Shown here: positions 9,408-17,646 of the stretch, in pieces
How positions within the stretch are numbered: position 1 is the stretch's first letter
Layout: each line of letters starts with the position of its first letter
From: Bryobacteraceae bacterium
GTDB lineage: Bacteria > Acidobacteriota > Terriglobia > Bryobacterales > Bryobacteraceae
Length of the DNA stretch: 64,000 nucleotides
Reading direction: 5' to 3'
Assembly (NCBI GenBank): GCA_019752335.1
Contig: JAIEMJ010000004.1
Location: 124,001 to 188,000 of the forward strand
Program-made: the position numbers and the translations under genes
The notes under the pieces: model-generated
The model's input: only the letters and a program-made list of their open reading frames with translations
Databases searched by the model: none
Told to the model about the DNA's origin: nothing

Positions 9408-10379
9408 ATGCGACTCTTGTTTTCACTCCTGCTCGCGACAACCCTCTCCGCCCAAATCTTCGCGCCCGGCGCTAAACTCGAACGGCTTTACACGGGCGGG
9501 CACCTCACCGAGGGCGCCGCCGTGGCCCCCGACGGCACCGTCTTCTTTAGCGACATCACCTTCACCACTGAAACGGGCATGCAGGCGGGGCACATCTTGC
9601 GCTATGACCCGCGCACCGGCCAGACGGTGGTTTACCGGTCCCCGAGCGGGATGTCCAACGGCATCAAGTTCGATGCCCAGGGCCGCATGGTGGTCGCCGA
9701 GGGCGCTGACTACGGTGGCCGCCGCATCACGCGCACGGATCTGGCCACCGGCAAGAGCGTTATCCTTGCCGCGCGCTTCGAGGGCCGGCCGCTGAATTCG
9801 CCCAATGATCTGGCCATCGATCAGCAGGGCCGCATCTACTTCAGTGACCCGCGCTACCTCGGCCACGAGCCGCTCGATCAGCCCGTGATGGCCGTCTACC
9901 GGCTCGATCCGGACGGCAAACTGCACCGCATCATCACCGATGCCGGCAAGCCCAACGGCGTCGCGATCTCGCCGGACCAGAAAACGCTTTACGTGGTTAC
10001 CAACGACGACGGCCTCCTTGGCTTCGACCAGTTGCCGAAGGGCGCGCCCTCCCGCAAAGGCCGGATGGAACTCTCCGCGTATGATCTGAAGCCGGACGGC
10101 TCGGCCACCTTCCGTCGCCGCCTGGTGAACTACGCACCCGAAGACGGCCCGGACGGCCTCGCCTGCGACGCCGCCGGCAACATCTTCGCCGCCGTCCGTA
10201 ACGAGAAGCGCTTCGGTATCACCGTCTACTCTCCGGAAGGCCAGGAACTCGCCCACTTGCCCACGCCCGAGCGCCCAACCAACGTCGGCTTCGGCCGCGG
10301 CGCGGAAGCCACCACGCTCTATGTCACCGCCGGCGGCAGCCTCTATCGGGTCCGCACGCTGAAGCCGAGTGCGCATTAG
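9408..10379 (+). CDS. SMP-30/gluconolactonase/LRE family protein, secreted
   Basis: A 323-residue beta-propeller protein with a signal peptide (MRLLFSLLLATTLSAQ). The family hydrolyses sugar lactones using a metal bound by Glu, Asn and Asp. Here GLTEGAAV-like text near residue 35, SGMSNGIKFDAQGRMVVAEG, NSPNDLAIDQQGRIYFSDPRY, and PNGVAISPDQKTLYV are typical blade motifs carrying those ligands. The substrate is not predictable. It ends 344 bp before hisI and is not part of the his operon. Confidence 0.85.
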   Translation: MRLLFSLLLATTLSAQIFAPGAKLERLYTGGHLTEGAAVAPDGTVFFSDITFTTETGMQAGHILRYDPRTGQTVVYRSPSGMSNGIKFDAQGRMVVAEGADYGGRRITRTDLATGKSVILAARFEGRPLNSPNDLAIDQQGRIYFSDPRYLGHEPLDQPVMAVYRLDPDGKLHRIITDAGKPNGVAISPDQKTLYVVTNDDGLLGFDQLPKGAPSRKGRMELSAYDLKPDGSATFRRRLVNYAPEDGPDGLACDAAGNIFAAVRNEKRFGITVYSPEGQELAHLPTPERPTNVGFGRGAEATTLYVTAGGSLYRVRTLKPSAH

Positions 10380-10555
10380 GATCGGCGGCTGAGGAGCGGC
10401 GCAACTTAGTCTCGTGCGCTGCTGCAGTCACGTCCGAACGTCCCCGCGAGCCGAAAAGTGAAACTCCCGCGCTTGCTACTGGCTCCCGAATGGCGGGGAT
10501 CCCGCCTGACGGCCCGATTGCATCGGCAATGACCTCGTGCGGCGGCGAAGCACTT

Positions 10556-10585
10556 TTGCATCCACCACCGCAGGTGTGCTATCCT
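10556..10585 (+). promoter_or_regulatory. Candidate his operon promoter
   Basis: TTGCAT at 10556-10561 and TATCCT at 10580-10585 are separated by 18 bp. The -10 is preceded by TGC, giving an extended -10. A start of transcription about 7 bp on (near 10592) would put the leader ATG at 10594 at or next to the 5' end of the RNA. Confidence 0.5.
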
Positions 10586-10593
10586 CCGGATTC

Positions 10594-10662
10594 ATGATTG
10601 CCGCCCACCTCCACCATGTCCACCATCACGGGGCGACGTGTGTCTGGCGGGCCAACGGTTAA
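10594..10662 (+). CDS. hisL: His operon leader peptide (attenuation)
   Basis: A 22-codon reading frame: ATG, three non-His codons, then His at positions 5, 7, 8, 10, 11 and 12 (HLHHVHHH), then ten mixed codons and TAA. Six His codons in eight is the hallmark of a his leader peptide. The terminal Trp-Arg-Ala-Asn codons (10643-10657) contain the 5' arm of the antiterminator. A ribosome that reaches the stop codon would therefore mask it, while one stalled on the His codons would leave it free. No good Shine-Dalgarno sequence is seen, which fits a leaderless or near-leaderless message. Confidence 0.8.
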   Translation: MIAAHLHHVHHHGATCVWRANG

Positions 10663-10698
10663 CAGATCCTGATTCATTATCAGAAAGGTTGCCCCGCC
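10646..10698 (+). promoter_or_regulatory. Antiterminator pairing of the his attenuator
   Basis: GGCGGGCCAAC at 10646-10656 pairs with GTTGCCCCGCC at 10688-10698 in ten of eleven positions, the only mismatch being C10652 with C10692. The 3' arm overlaps the 5' arm of the terminator (10693-10700), so the two structures exclude each other. A shorter upstream competitor, CCGCC at 10601-10605 with GGCGG at 10646-10650, could play the role of the protector stem. Confidence 0.7.
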
Positions 10699-10720
10699 GA
10701 GTGATCGGCGGGTTTTTCAT
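10693..10720 (+). terminator. Intrinsic terminator of the his attenuator
   Basis: The stem CCCGCCGA (10693-10700)/TCGGCGGG (10705-10712) has a GTGA loop and a perfect 8 bp. It is followed directly by TTTTTCATTTT. The hisI ATG is at 10724, so if this hairpin forms the operon is not transcribed. hisI has no separate Shine-Dalgarno sequence between the hairpin and its ATG. Confidence 0.85.
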
Positions 10721-10723
10721 TTT

Positions 10724-11116
10724 ATGAGCCTGGAAGCGATATCCCAGTTAGATTTTGCCAAGCTGGATGGCCTGATCACCACCGTGATTCAGGACCACGC
10801 CAGCGGCCGTGTGTTGATGGTCGGCTTCATGAACGAAGAGAGTCTACGTCTGACGATTGAATCCGGCAAGGCGGTCTTCTTCAGCCGCAGCCGCCAGAAG
10901 CTGTGGCGCAAGGGAGAAAGCTCCGGACACGTGTTGCTGGTAAAGAAGATTCAGACCGATTGCGACACGGACGCGCTGCTGATCCAGGTGGAGGCGGTAG
11001 GCCCGGGCGTCTGTCATGCCGGCTACGAGAGCTGCTTCTATCGCACTTTACAGCAGGACACTTGGACCGAGTCCGAGGCGCGCACTTACGATCCCCAGCA
11101 GGTTTACGGAAACTAG
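10724..11116 (+). CDS. hisI: Phosphoribosyl-AMP cyclohydrolase
   Basis: A 130-residue enzyme of the third step of histidine synthesis, opening the adenine ring of PR-AMP. Seen: [27 protein letters not shown], the metal-binding DCDTD, and CHAGYESCF with the zinc cysteines. It is the single-domain form. The HisE pyrophosphohydrolase domain that is fused behind HisI in many bacteria is absent, and no hisE gene was found in the window. It is the first gene of the his operon. The hisG ATG follows 2 bp after its stop. Confidence 0.95.
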   Translation: MSLEAISQLDFAKLDGLITTVIQDHASGRVLMVGFMNEESLRLTIESGKAVFFSRSRQKLWRKGESSGHVLLVKKIQTDCDTDALLIQVEAVGPGVCHAGYESCFYRTLQQDTWTESEARTYDPQQVYGN

Positions 11117-11118
11117 TT

Positions 11119-11991
11119 ATGCCCATTATTAAACTCGGCCTCCCCAAAGGCAGCCTCGAAAATGCCACGGTCGACTTGTTTCGCCGGGCCGGCTTTCAGA
11201 TTACAATTTCCTCCCGTTCCTACTTTCCCGCCATCGACGACCCGGAAATTGAGTGCATGCTCATTCGCGCGCAGGAGATGGCCCGCTACGTGGAAGATGG
11301 TGTGCTCGATGCCGGCCTCACCGGCTACGACTGGGTGCTGGAAACCGACTCACGCGTAGAAACCATCGCCGAACTCATCTATTCCAAACAAAGCTCCCGC
11401 AAGGTGCGTTGGGTGCTGGCCGTACCCGAGAATTCGCCGATCCAGAGCGTGAAGGATCTCGAAGGAAAAATCGTCTCCACGGAGTTAGTCAATTTCACCA
11501 AACGCTATCTGGAAAAACATGGAGTAAAGGCGAAAGTGGAATTCAGTTGGGGGGCCACGGAAGTAAAGCCGCCTTATCTGGCCGACGCCATTGTCGAGGT
11601 TACAGAAACGGGGTCCTCACTGCGGGCGAACAAGCTGCGCATCGTCGAGGATCTGCTCGAATCGAATACTCAGTTAGTGGCCAACGTTGACAGCTGGCAG
11701 GACCCTTGGAAGCGCCGCAAGCTCGAAGATCTCAAGATGTTACTCGAAGGCGCCATGGCCGCGCTCGGCAAGGTCGGCTTGATGCTGAACGTGGAAGGAC
11801 CTAACCTTGACCGGGTGCTGGCTGTACTCCCGGCGCTCAAGAACCCCACCGTGTCCCGCCTCAGCCATGGCGACTGGCTGGCCGTCAACACGATTCTCGA
11901 AGAAACCACCGTGCGGCAAATCATTCCGCGTCTGAAAGAAGCGGGCGCGCAGGGTATCGTCGAATATCCGCTCAACAAGATTGTGATGTAA
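11119..11991 (+). CDS. hisG: ATP phosphoribosyltransferase, long form
   Basis: The committed step of histidine synthesis, joining ATP and PRPP. The start at 11119 is chosen because [14 protein letters not shown] is the family N-terminus. A longer frame upstream overlaps hisI out of frame and is not real. At 290 residues it is the long form with a C-terminal regulatory domain, so it should be histidine-inhibited without HisZ. The PRPP-binding region reads [16 protein letters not shown]. Confidence 0.94.
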   Translation: MPIIKLGLPKGSLENATVDLFRRAGFQITISSRSYFPAIDDPEIECMLIRAQEMARYVEDGVLDAGLTGYDWVLETDSRVETIAELIYSKQSSRKVRWVLAVPENSPIQSVKDLEGKIVSTELVNFTKRYLEKHGVKAKVEFSWGATEVKPPYLADAIVEVTETGSSLRANKLRIVEDLLESNTQLVANVDSWQDPWKRRKLEDLKMLLEGAMAALGKVGLMLNVEGPNLDRVLAVLPALKNPTVSRLSHGDWLAVNTILEETTVRQIIPRLKEAGAQGIVEYPLNKIVM

Positions 11992-11996
11992 GCCGC

Positions 11997-13238
11997 ATGA
12001 TTAGAATTCTCGAAGCAAAGCAAGCGGGGAAATTAATGGAGCGCAAAGCCGCTCGTTTCGGCGAAGCCGAGGCTATTGTGCGGCCGATTCTGGAGGCCGT
12101 TCGCCGCCGGGGCGACAAAGCCCTGTTAGAATACGGCCGCCAGTTCGACGGACTCACGCGACGCTCCGTCGTAGTGCCGGTAGCGGAACTTAAGGCAGCA
12201 GAGAGCGCTGTAGCGCCGCAGTTCAAGAGTGCCGTCCGCGCTGCCGCCAAAAACATTCGTGCCTTCGCCAAATTGCAGTTACCCGTGGCGAAGAAGCTGC
12301 GCATCGCGCCAGGGATCGTCGCCGGACAAGTAGTCCGGCCCCTTGACGTCGTTGGTGCTTACGTGCCGGCTGGCCGCTATCCATTGCCGTCTACTCTATT
12401 GATGACCGTAATTCCGGCCCAGGCCGCTGGCGTTCCCACCATTTGCGTCACTTCTCCCAAAGTAGTACCCGAGATTTACGCCACTGCGAGCCTGCTCGGC
12501 ATACAGCACGTCTTTCAAGTAGGCGGCGCCCAGGCCATCGCCGCGTTGGCTTACGGCACGCGCAGCATTCCCAAAGCGGACCGTATCGTTGGGCCCGGAA
12601 ATATCTATGTTGCCGCCGCCAAGAAGTTACTCGCGGGAGAAGTCGGAATTGATTTTGTCGCCGGCCCTACCGAGATCCTTATCATCGCCGCCGACGGCGA
12701 CCCCCGCTGGATCGCGGCAGACATGCTGGCGCAAGCCGAACATGACACCGACGCATCGGCCATCTTACTCACCACCTCCAAACCGCTCGCCTTGGCCGTG
12801 CAACAAGAAATCGAATTGCAACTTACGACGTTGAGCACGGCGGGTACGGCCCGCATCGCGATCAACAAAAATTCAGCTATTCTTCTCGTGGCTTCGCTGG
12901 ACGAAGCTGCGGAGCTATCCAATCGCTTCGCGCCTGAGCACCTTAGCCTTCACGATGCCGCGCTGTTGCCGCTGATTCGTCACGCTGGTGGCGTCTTCCT
13001 CGGGGCCGCAAGCCCGGAAGCGGCGGGCGACTACGCCGCCGGACCCAACCATGTTCTTCCCACGTCCGGCGCCGCGCGTCTGCGCGGCGGACTATCCTCC
13101 GCGGATTTCGTCAAGGTGATTGCGACCCAAAGCCTGACTGCTCGCGGCCTGCGCGATCTGGCGCCCACCGTAACCACCTTGGCCCGCGCCGAAGGGCTGG
13201 AAGCGCACGCCCGGTCCGTGGAGGTGAGGATTTCATGA
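11997..13238 (+). CDS. hisD: Histidinol dehydrogenase
   Basis: A 413-residue NAD-dependent, zinc-binding enzyme of the last two oxidations from L-histidinol to L-histidine. Family landmarks: the VPAGRYPLPST region, GPGNIYVAAAKK, AGPTEILIIAADG, AEHDTDASAIL with the zinc ligand and catalytic Glu/His, and GPNHVLPT. It starts 5 bp after hisG and overlaps hisC by 4 bp (ATGA), which suggests translational coupling. Confidence 0.95.
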   Translation: MIRILEAKQAGKLMERKAARFGEAEAIVRPILEAVRRRGDKALLEYGRQFDGLTRRSVVVPVAELKAAESAVAPQFKSAVRAAAKNIRAFAKLQLPVAKKLRIAPGIVAGQVVRPLDVVGAYVPAGRYPLPSTLLMTVIPAQAAGVPTICVTSPKVVPEIYATASLLGIQHVFQVGGAQAIAALAYGTRSIPKADRIVGPGNIYVAAAKKLLAGEVGIDFVAGPTEILIIAADGDPRWIAADMLAQAEHDTDASAILLTTSKPLALAVQQEIELQLTTLSTAGTARIAINKNSAILLVASLDEAAELSNRFAPEHLSLHDAALLPLIRHAGGVFLGAASPEAAGDYAAGPNHVLPTSGAARLRGGLSSADFVKVIATQSLTARGLRDLAPTVTTLARAEGLEAHARSVEVRIS

Positions 13239-14281
13239 TTGCGCCCCGGCCCGCCGTCCTCAAAATGGCCCCCTACCATCCGCCCTCCGGCGGACGTGCG
13301 GGGAAACTACGCTTGGACTTTAACGAAAATACCGTCGGCTGTTCTCCGAGAGTCGCCGAGTATCTGCGCGAAGTACTTACGCAGCCCTTATTGGCTGTCT
13401 ACCCGGAGTACGAAGATACCCGCCCGGCCTTGGCCACCTTCTTCGGCATCTCGCCGGATGAGTTACTCCTCAGCAACGGTACGGATGAGGCCATTCAGGT
13501 CCTCATCAATACTTACGTCGACGACGGCGACGAAGTGCTCACCCTGACTCCTTCCTACGCCATGTACCGCTTTTACGCCGAGTTGGCCGGGGCCCAAGTT
13601 CGCGAAGTGCCCTATGAAGCCGATACGCTTGCTTTCCCCGTCGCGCGCTTTCTTGCTCAGATCAGGCCTTCCACCAAAGCGATTCTGGTCGCGAACCCGA
13701 ATAACCCTACGGGATGTGGAGTTTCCCTTGCGGTGGTCGAACAGGTTCTCCAGGCCGCCCCTCGCGCCGCAGTGCTGATCGACGAAGCTTACTATGAATT
13801 CTGTGGCCGTACGGCGCTGCCCCTGCTCAATAAGTATCCGAATCTGTTTGTCAGCCGCACTTTCTCGAAAGCTTACGGCATGGCCGCGATGCGCATGGGT
13901 TGCCTGATGTCGAATGCCGCGAATATGGCTCACTTGCGTAAAGCTCAGTCGCCTTACAGCGTCAACCTACTCGCGGCCCTCGCCGCACGAGTGGCCGTGG
14001 CCGACACGGAATATGTTTCCACCTACGTGGCCGAAGCCGTCGCATCCCGCGAGACGCTTTATCGTTTCTTTGACGAAATGAAGATCGGCTATTGGCGTAG
14101 CGAAGCGAATTTCGTCCTGTTCCGCGCCGGCGAGCGCGCCGTGCCGATTCGCGACGAACTGCGGCGCCGCGGCGTCTTAGTTCGGGACCGTAGCTACGAA
14201 CTGCCTGGCGCCGTGCGGGTCACCGTAGGCCGCGCGGAGCAGACGGAGCGCTTCATGCAAGAACTGCGGGAGATTTGGTAA
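13235..14281 (+). CDS. hisC: Histidinol-phosphate aminotransferase
   Basis: A 348-residue class I/II PLP enzyme converting imidazole-acetol phosphate to histidinol phosphate. Seen: LDFNENTVGCSPRV at the N-terminus, the NPNNPTG loop, DEAYYEF, and the PLP lysine in SRTFSKAYGMAAMRMG. It overlaps hisD by 4 bp and abuts the HAD gene without a gap. Paralogous aromatic aminotransferases exist, but the operon position settles the name. Confidence 0.93.
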   Translation: MIAPRPAVLKMAPYHPPSGGRAGKLRLDFNENTVGCSPRVAEYLREVLTQPLLAVYPEYEDTRPALATFFGISPDELLLSNGTDEAIQVLINTYVDDGDEVLTLTPSYAMYRFYAELAGAQVREVPYEADTLAFPVARFLAQIRPSTKAILVANPNNPTGCGVSLAVVEQVLQAAPRAAVLIDEAYYEFCGRTALPLLNKYPNLFVSRTFSKAYGMAAMRMGCLMSNAANMAHLRKAQSPYSVNLLAALAARVAVADTEYVSTYVAEAVASRETLYRFFDEMKIGYWRSEANFVLFRAGERAVPIRDELRRRGVLVRDRSYELPGAVRVTVGRAEQTERFMQELREIW

Positions 14282-14959
14282 ATGGCCGAGCGCATCATCG
14301 TATTTGATATGGACGGCGTGTTAGTCGACGTCAGCGAGAGTTACCGGGCCACGATCGTCGAGACCGTGAAGCTCTTCACCGGCGAAGTCATCGCGCGTGA
14401 ATTGATTCAGGAATACAAGAATCAAGGTGGCTGGAATAACGACTGGTTACTCTCGCAGAAAATCTGCGCCGACCTGGGCCAACGGATTCCGCTGGATACA
14501 GTGATTACCCGCTTCAACGAGATCTTTTTCGGAGACGCCAATACTCCCGGCCTGATGCAGCGCGAGCGTTGGCTGCCCCTGCCGGGCATGCTGGAGCGGC
14601 TGCATTCCCGGTTTGACCTCGGCATCTTCACCGGCCGCTTGCGCTTCGAAGCGCAACTGACCTTGGATCGCTTTGCCAAGACGCTGCCTTTCGCCGCCAT
14701 CGTCGGGGCCGACGACGTGGAACAGCAGAAGCCCCATCCGGAAGGCCTGCTTAAGATCGCCGCGCTCGATCGCGAGCGGCCGTTGCTTTATGTCGGCGAT
14801 ACCGTAGACGACGCGCGCGCTTCGCGCGCCGCCGGTGTGCCGTTTGTGGGGGTCGCCGCCGATACGCACGGCCATCGCGCCGAGTTAGTGCGGCTCTTCG
14901 AAAGCGAAAACGCCGCCCACATCATCGAAAATATCAACGAACTCGAAGGAATCGTGTAA
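14282..14959 (+). CDS. HAD-family phosphatase, candidate histidinol-phosphatase
   Basis: A 225-residue HAD subfamily IA hydrolase with all four motifs: DMDGVLVD (nucleophile Asp9, general acid Asp11), Thr in FTGR, a Lys in QQKPHPEG, and GDTVDDARAS. It begins directly at the hisC stop and ends 3 bp before hisB. The hisB here is dehydratase only, so the pathway needs a separate histidinol-phosphate phosphatase. No PHP-type or other candidate lies in the operon, so this gene is the natural one. Similar HAD proteins linked or fused to HisB/HisC are known. The substrate remains inferred from context. Confidence 0.8.
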   Translation: MAERIIVFDMDGVLVDVSESYRATIVETVKLFTGEVIARELIQEYKNQGGWNNDWLLSQKICADLGQRIPLDTVITRFNEIFFGDANTPGLMQRERWLPLPGMLERLHSRFDLGIFTGRLRFEAQLTLDRFAKTLPFAAIVGADDVEQQKPHPEGLLKIAALDRERPLLYVGDTVDDARASRAAGVPFVGVAADTHGHRAELVRLFESENAAHIIENINELEGIV

Positions 14960-14962
14960 GCC

Positions 14963-15550
14963 ATGCGCCAAGCCGCCATTGAACGCATCACCAAGGAAAC
15001 CCAAATCACCGGCAAGCTGAAGCTGGAAGGAAAAGGCCGCTACAACATTTCCACCGGGATTCGTTTTTTCGACCACATGCTGGAGCTCTTCACCAAGCAC
15101 GGCGGTTTTGACCTAGACTTACAAGCTACTGGCGACCTGGACGTCGATCAGCACCACACCGTGGAAGACGTCGGCATCGTGCTCGGCCAGCTCTTTGCCA
15201 AGGCTTTGGGAGACCGGAAGGGTATCAATCGCGCCGGCTACTTCGTCTTGCCGATGGACGAGACTCTGGCCGTCGTGGCTATTGACCTGGGCGGGCGCCC
15301 CGCTTTGGTTTATTCGGATTCCGTGCGTGTTCGCCACGTGGGTGACTTACAAGTGGAGTTACTCCCGGACTTCTTCGATGGCTTTGTCGTGCACGCCGGG
15401 GCGAACTTACACGCGAAGATTATGTATGGCCGGTCGAGTCATCACAAGATCGAGGCCATCTTCAAGTGCTTCGCCCGCGCCATGCGCTACGGCTGCTCCA
15501 AGGACCTGCGCCTAAAGGATCAATTGCCGTCCACGAAGGGCTTGTTATGA
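14963..15550 (+). CDS. hisB: Imidazoleglycerol-phosphate dehydratase, monofunctional
   Basis: A 195-residue manganese enzyme, with the sixth step of the pathway as its only activity. Repeated metal-binding motifs are visible: [27 protein letters not shown], and [15 protein letters not shown] plus [10 protein letters not shown]. The N-terminal histidinol-phosphatase domain of the enterobacterial HisB is absent. Its stop overlaps the hisH ATG (ATGA at 15547-15550). Confidence 0.95.
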   Translation: MRQAAIERITKETQITGKLKLEGKGRYNISTGIRFFDHMLELFTKHGGFDLDLQATGDLDVDQHHTVEDVGIVLGQLFAKALGDRKGINRAGYFVLPMDETLAVVAIDLGGRPALVYSDSVRVRHVGDLQVELLPDFFDGFVVHAGANLHAKIMYGRSSHHKIEAIFKCFARAMRYGCSKDLRLKDQLPSTKGLL

Positions 15551-16152
15551 TTTCGATCATCGACTATGGCGCCGGTAACTTGCGCTCTGTGCAGAACACC
15601 CTGGCCGAAATCGGCGCCGCTTACCGGCTCATCGATTCCGCCACCGAAATTCAGAGCGCGGAAAAGCTAGTGTTGCCCGGTGTCGGCCATTTCGGCCAGA
15701 TGATGGGCGCGATCGATGCGATGCGTATACGCGAACCGATTCTGGCTTACGTGCGCAGCGGCAAACCCTTTTTCGGTATCTGCGTGGGTATGCAAGGGCT
15801 TTTCGAAGGCAGTGAAGAGGCGGAGGGCGTAGCCGGTCTGGGCATCATTCCCGGCCGTCTGCGACGTTTTGGCGCCGAGGCACGCGTGCCCCACATGGGC
15901 TGGAACGAGATTCGCCCCGCTGCGGATTCGCGCCTACTGGCTAACTTAGGTGCGCGCCCTTTCGTCTATTTTGCGAATAGTTACTACGCGCCGGTAGTGC
16001 CGGAAGCTGCCGCCACTTGCGACTACACGATCAGTTTCTCCGCGGCCGTAGAGAACAAGAACGTCTTCGGCGTGCAGTTTCACCCGGAGAAAAGCGGACC
16101 ACTCGGCCTCTCCATAATGCGAAATTTTACGGGGCTCCCGAATGCTCACTAA
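15547..16152 (+). CDS. hisH: Imidazole glycerol phosphate synthase, glutaminase subunit
   Basis: A class I amidotransferase of 201 residues supplying ammonia to HisF. The start at 15547 gives the family N-terminus [16 protein letters not shown]. The nucleophilic Cys lies in [15 protein letters not shown] and the His-Glu pair in [16 protein letters not shown] is also typical. It overlaps hisB by 4 bp and hisF by 11 bp, as expected for subunits of one complex. Confidence 0.95.
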   Translation: MISIIDYGAGNLRSVQNTLAEIGAAYRLIDSATEIQSAEKLVLPGVGHFGQMMGAIDAMRIREPILAYVRSGKPFFGICVGMQGLFEGSEEAEGVAGLGIIPGRLRRFGAEARVPHMGWNEIRPAADSRLLANLGARPFVYFANSYYAPVVPEAAATCDYTISFSAAVENKNVFGVQFHPEKSGPLGLSIMRNFTGLPNAH

Positions 16153-16906
16153 GCGCATCATTCCATGTCTCGACGTCACGGCCGGCCGCGTCGTGAAGGG
16201 CGTCAACTTCGTCAACCTCAAGGATGCAGGGGACCCAGTGGAGTTAGCCGGTCGCTACAATCAGCAAGGCGCGGACGAACTCGTGTTTCTGGACATTACC
16301 GCGTCGAGCGACGAGCGCAGCACGATGGCCGATGTCGTCTTTCGGACGGCTCGCAAGGTATTTATTCCCCTGACGGTGGGTGGCGGCATTCGCCAAGTCA
16401 CCGATGCGCGCCGGATTTTGGTCTCTGGGGCCGACAAAGTCTCCGTAAATACCGCCGCTGTGCGGCGGCCGGACTTAATCGCCGAACTGAGCCGTGAGTT
16501 TGGCGCGCAGGCGGTGGTGCTGGCGATCGACGCACGGCGCAATGCCCAGGGTAGCTGGAACGTCTTCACCAAGGGCGGACGGCATGACGAAGGCATCGAC
16601 GCCGTGGAGTGGGCCGCGCGCGGGCAGTCGCTCGGCGCGGGCGAAATCTTGCTCACGTCGATGGATACCGACGGCGTGCAAACCGGCTTCGACTGTGCCT
16701 TGACGCGCGCCGTATCCCGCGCCACGCGCATTCCGGTGATTGCTTCCGGCGGCGCGGGCAAGCCCGAGCATTTTGACGCGGTACTCACCGAAGGTGAGGC
16801 CGACGCCGCCCTGGCGGCTTCCATTTTTCACTATGGCACTTACACCGTGAACGACTTGAAAGAGTATCTTGATCAACGCGGCATCCCCGTGCGAGTAAAT
16901 AGCTAA
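16142..16906 (+). CDS. hisF: Imidazole glycerol phosphate synthase, cyclase subunit
   Basis: A 254-residue TIM barrel that forms imidazole glycerol phosphate and AICAR from PRFAR and ammonia. The first catalytic Asp is in [15 protein letters not shown] and the second in [13 protein letters not shown]. The phosphate-binding loops GGGIR and [10 protein letters not shown] are present. It overlaps hisH by 11 bp and shares one base with the hisA start (TAATG). Confidence 0.96.
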   Translation: MLTKRIIPCLDVTAGRVVKGVNFVNLKDAGDPVELAGRYNQQGADELVFLDITASSDERSTMADVVFRTARKVFIPLTVGGGIRQVTDARRILVSGADKVSVNTAAVRRPDLIAELSREFGAQAVVLAIDARRNAQGSWNVFTKGGRHDEGIDAVEWAARGQSLGAGEILLTSMDTDGVQTGFDCALTRAVSRATRIPVIASGGAGKPEHFDAVLTEGEADAALAASIFHYGTYTVNDLKEYLDQRGIPVRVNS

Positions 16907-17646
16907 TGATTATTCCCTGTATTGACCTGATGGGCGGTAAGGTTGTGCAATTGGTGCGCGGCCAGAAGAAAGCTTTGGAAGTCGATTCCGTCGACGAAAT
17001 GATTGAGCGTTTTCATGGTTTTCCTGAGTTACAAGTGATCGACCTCGACGCCGCCATCGGCACCGGCGCGAATGACGACTTAGTTACTCACGTCGCATCG
17101 CGGGTACCAGCGCGCATCGGCGGCGGCGTACGTACGCTGGATCGCTTTCAGAAACTGGTGGCGCAGGGCGCCAGCCGGGTCATCGTAGGCACTGCGGCGT
17201 TCACCGGCGACGGCATCAATCGGCAATTCCTCGAACAACTGGACCCCGCACGCACGCTCATCGCGCTCGATACGCTGGAAGGCCGGATCACGGTGAAGGG
17301 CTGGCGCGAGAGCCTCAACCTTACTGCTGAACAGGTGGTGCGTGAACTCGAGCCCTTCGCCCACGGTTTCCTTTGCACCTATGTCGATAAGGAAGGCATG
17401 CTGCAGGGGACTGACCTGGCCTGGTACCGCCGTCTCCGCGATGCCACCACCCGCGAGATCACCGCTGCCGGTGGCATTTCGAGTTACGAAGAGATCGCCA
17501 CGCTGACGGGCTGGGGAATTCATTGCGCCTTGGGGATGTCGATCTATACCGGCCATCTCTCGCTCGATGAACTACGGCGCATGCAGGCAGGGTATGCTGT
17601 ACTTCATGATGAAGTGGCTCTCCCTCGCTTGCCCGATCCTGCTTAG
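16906..17646 (+). CDS. hisA: ProFAR isomerase
   Basis: A 246-residue TIM barrel carrying out the Amadori rearrangement of ProFAR to PRFAR. It starts on the last base of the hisF stop. Catalytic Asp residues lie in [11 protein letters not shown] and in TYVDKEGMLQGTD. GGGVR and AAGGISSYEE are phosphate loops. The 3' end overlaps the start of the M14 peptidase gene by about 40 bp, which suggests read-through of the transcript into non-his genes. It is somewhat divergent from typical HisA (a PriA-like role cannot be excluded), but the context is clear. Confidence 0.9.
   Translation: MIIPCIDLMGGKVVQLVRGQKKALEVDSVDEMIERFHGFPELQVIDLDAAIGTGANDDLVTHVASRVPARIGGGVRTLDRFQKLVAQGASRVIVGTAAFTGDGINRQFLEQLDPARTLIALDTLEGRITVKGWRESLNLTAEQVVRELEPFAHGFLCTYVDKEGMLQGTDLAWYRRLRDATTREITAAGGISSYEEIATLTGWGIHCALGMSIYTGHLSLDELRRMQAGYAVLHDEVALPRLPDPA

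Larger units (their letters stand above)
10380..10723. promoter_or_regulatory. his operon control region (344 bp, no large gene)
   Basis: The first about 170 bp after the lactonase gene show nothing I can name. The rest is the control region of the his operon. It holds a promoter at 10556-10585, a leader peptide at 10594-10662, an antiterminator pairing of 10646-10656 with 10688-10698, and a terminator at 10693-10720. Together these make a classical translation-coupled attenuator. The parts are listed as separate entries. Confidence 0.75.

Noticed and set aside
9423-10376. 317-codon open frame on the minus strand inside the lactonase gene
   Set aside because: It is the shadow of a G+C-rich gene. 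It has no family features, and the plus strand has a clear signal peptide and propeller motifs.
10380-10560. T-box or riboswitch in front of the his operon
   Set aside because: No T-box sequence or specifier-stem layout is visible. A leader-peptide attenuator explains the region.
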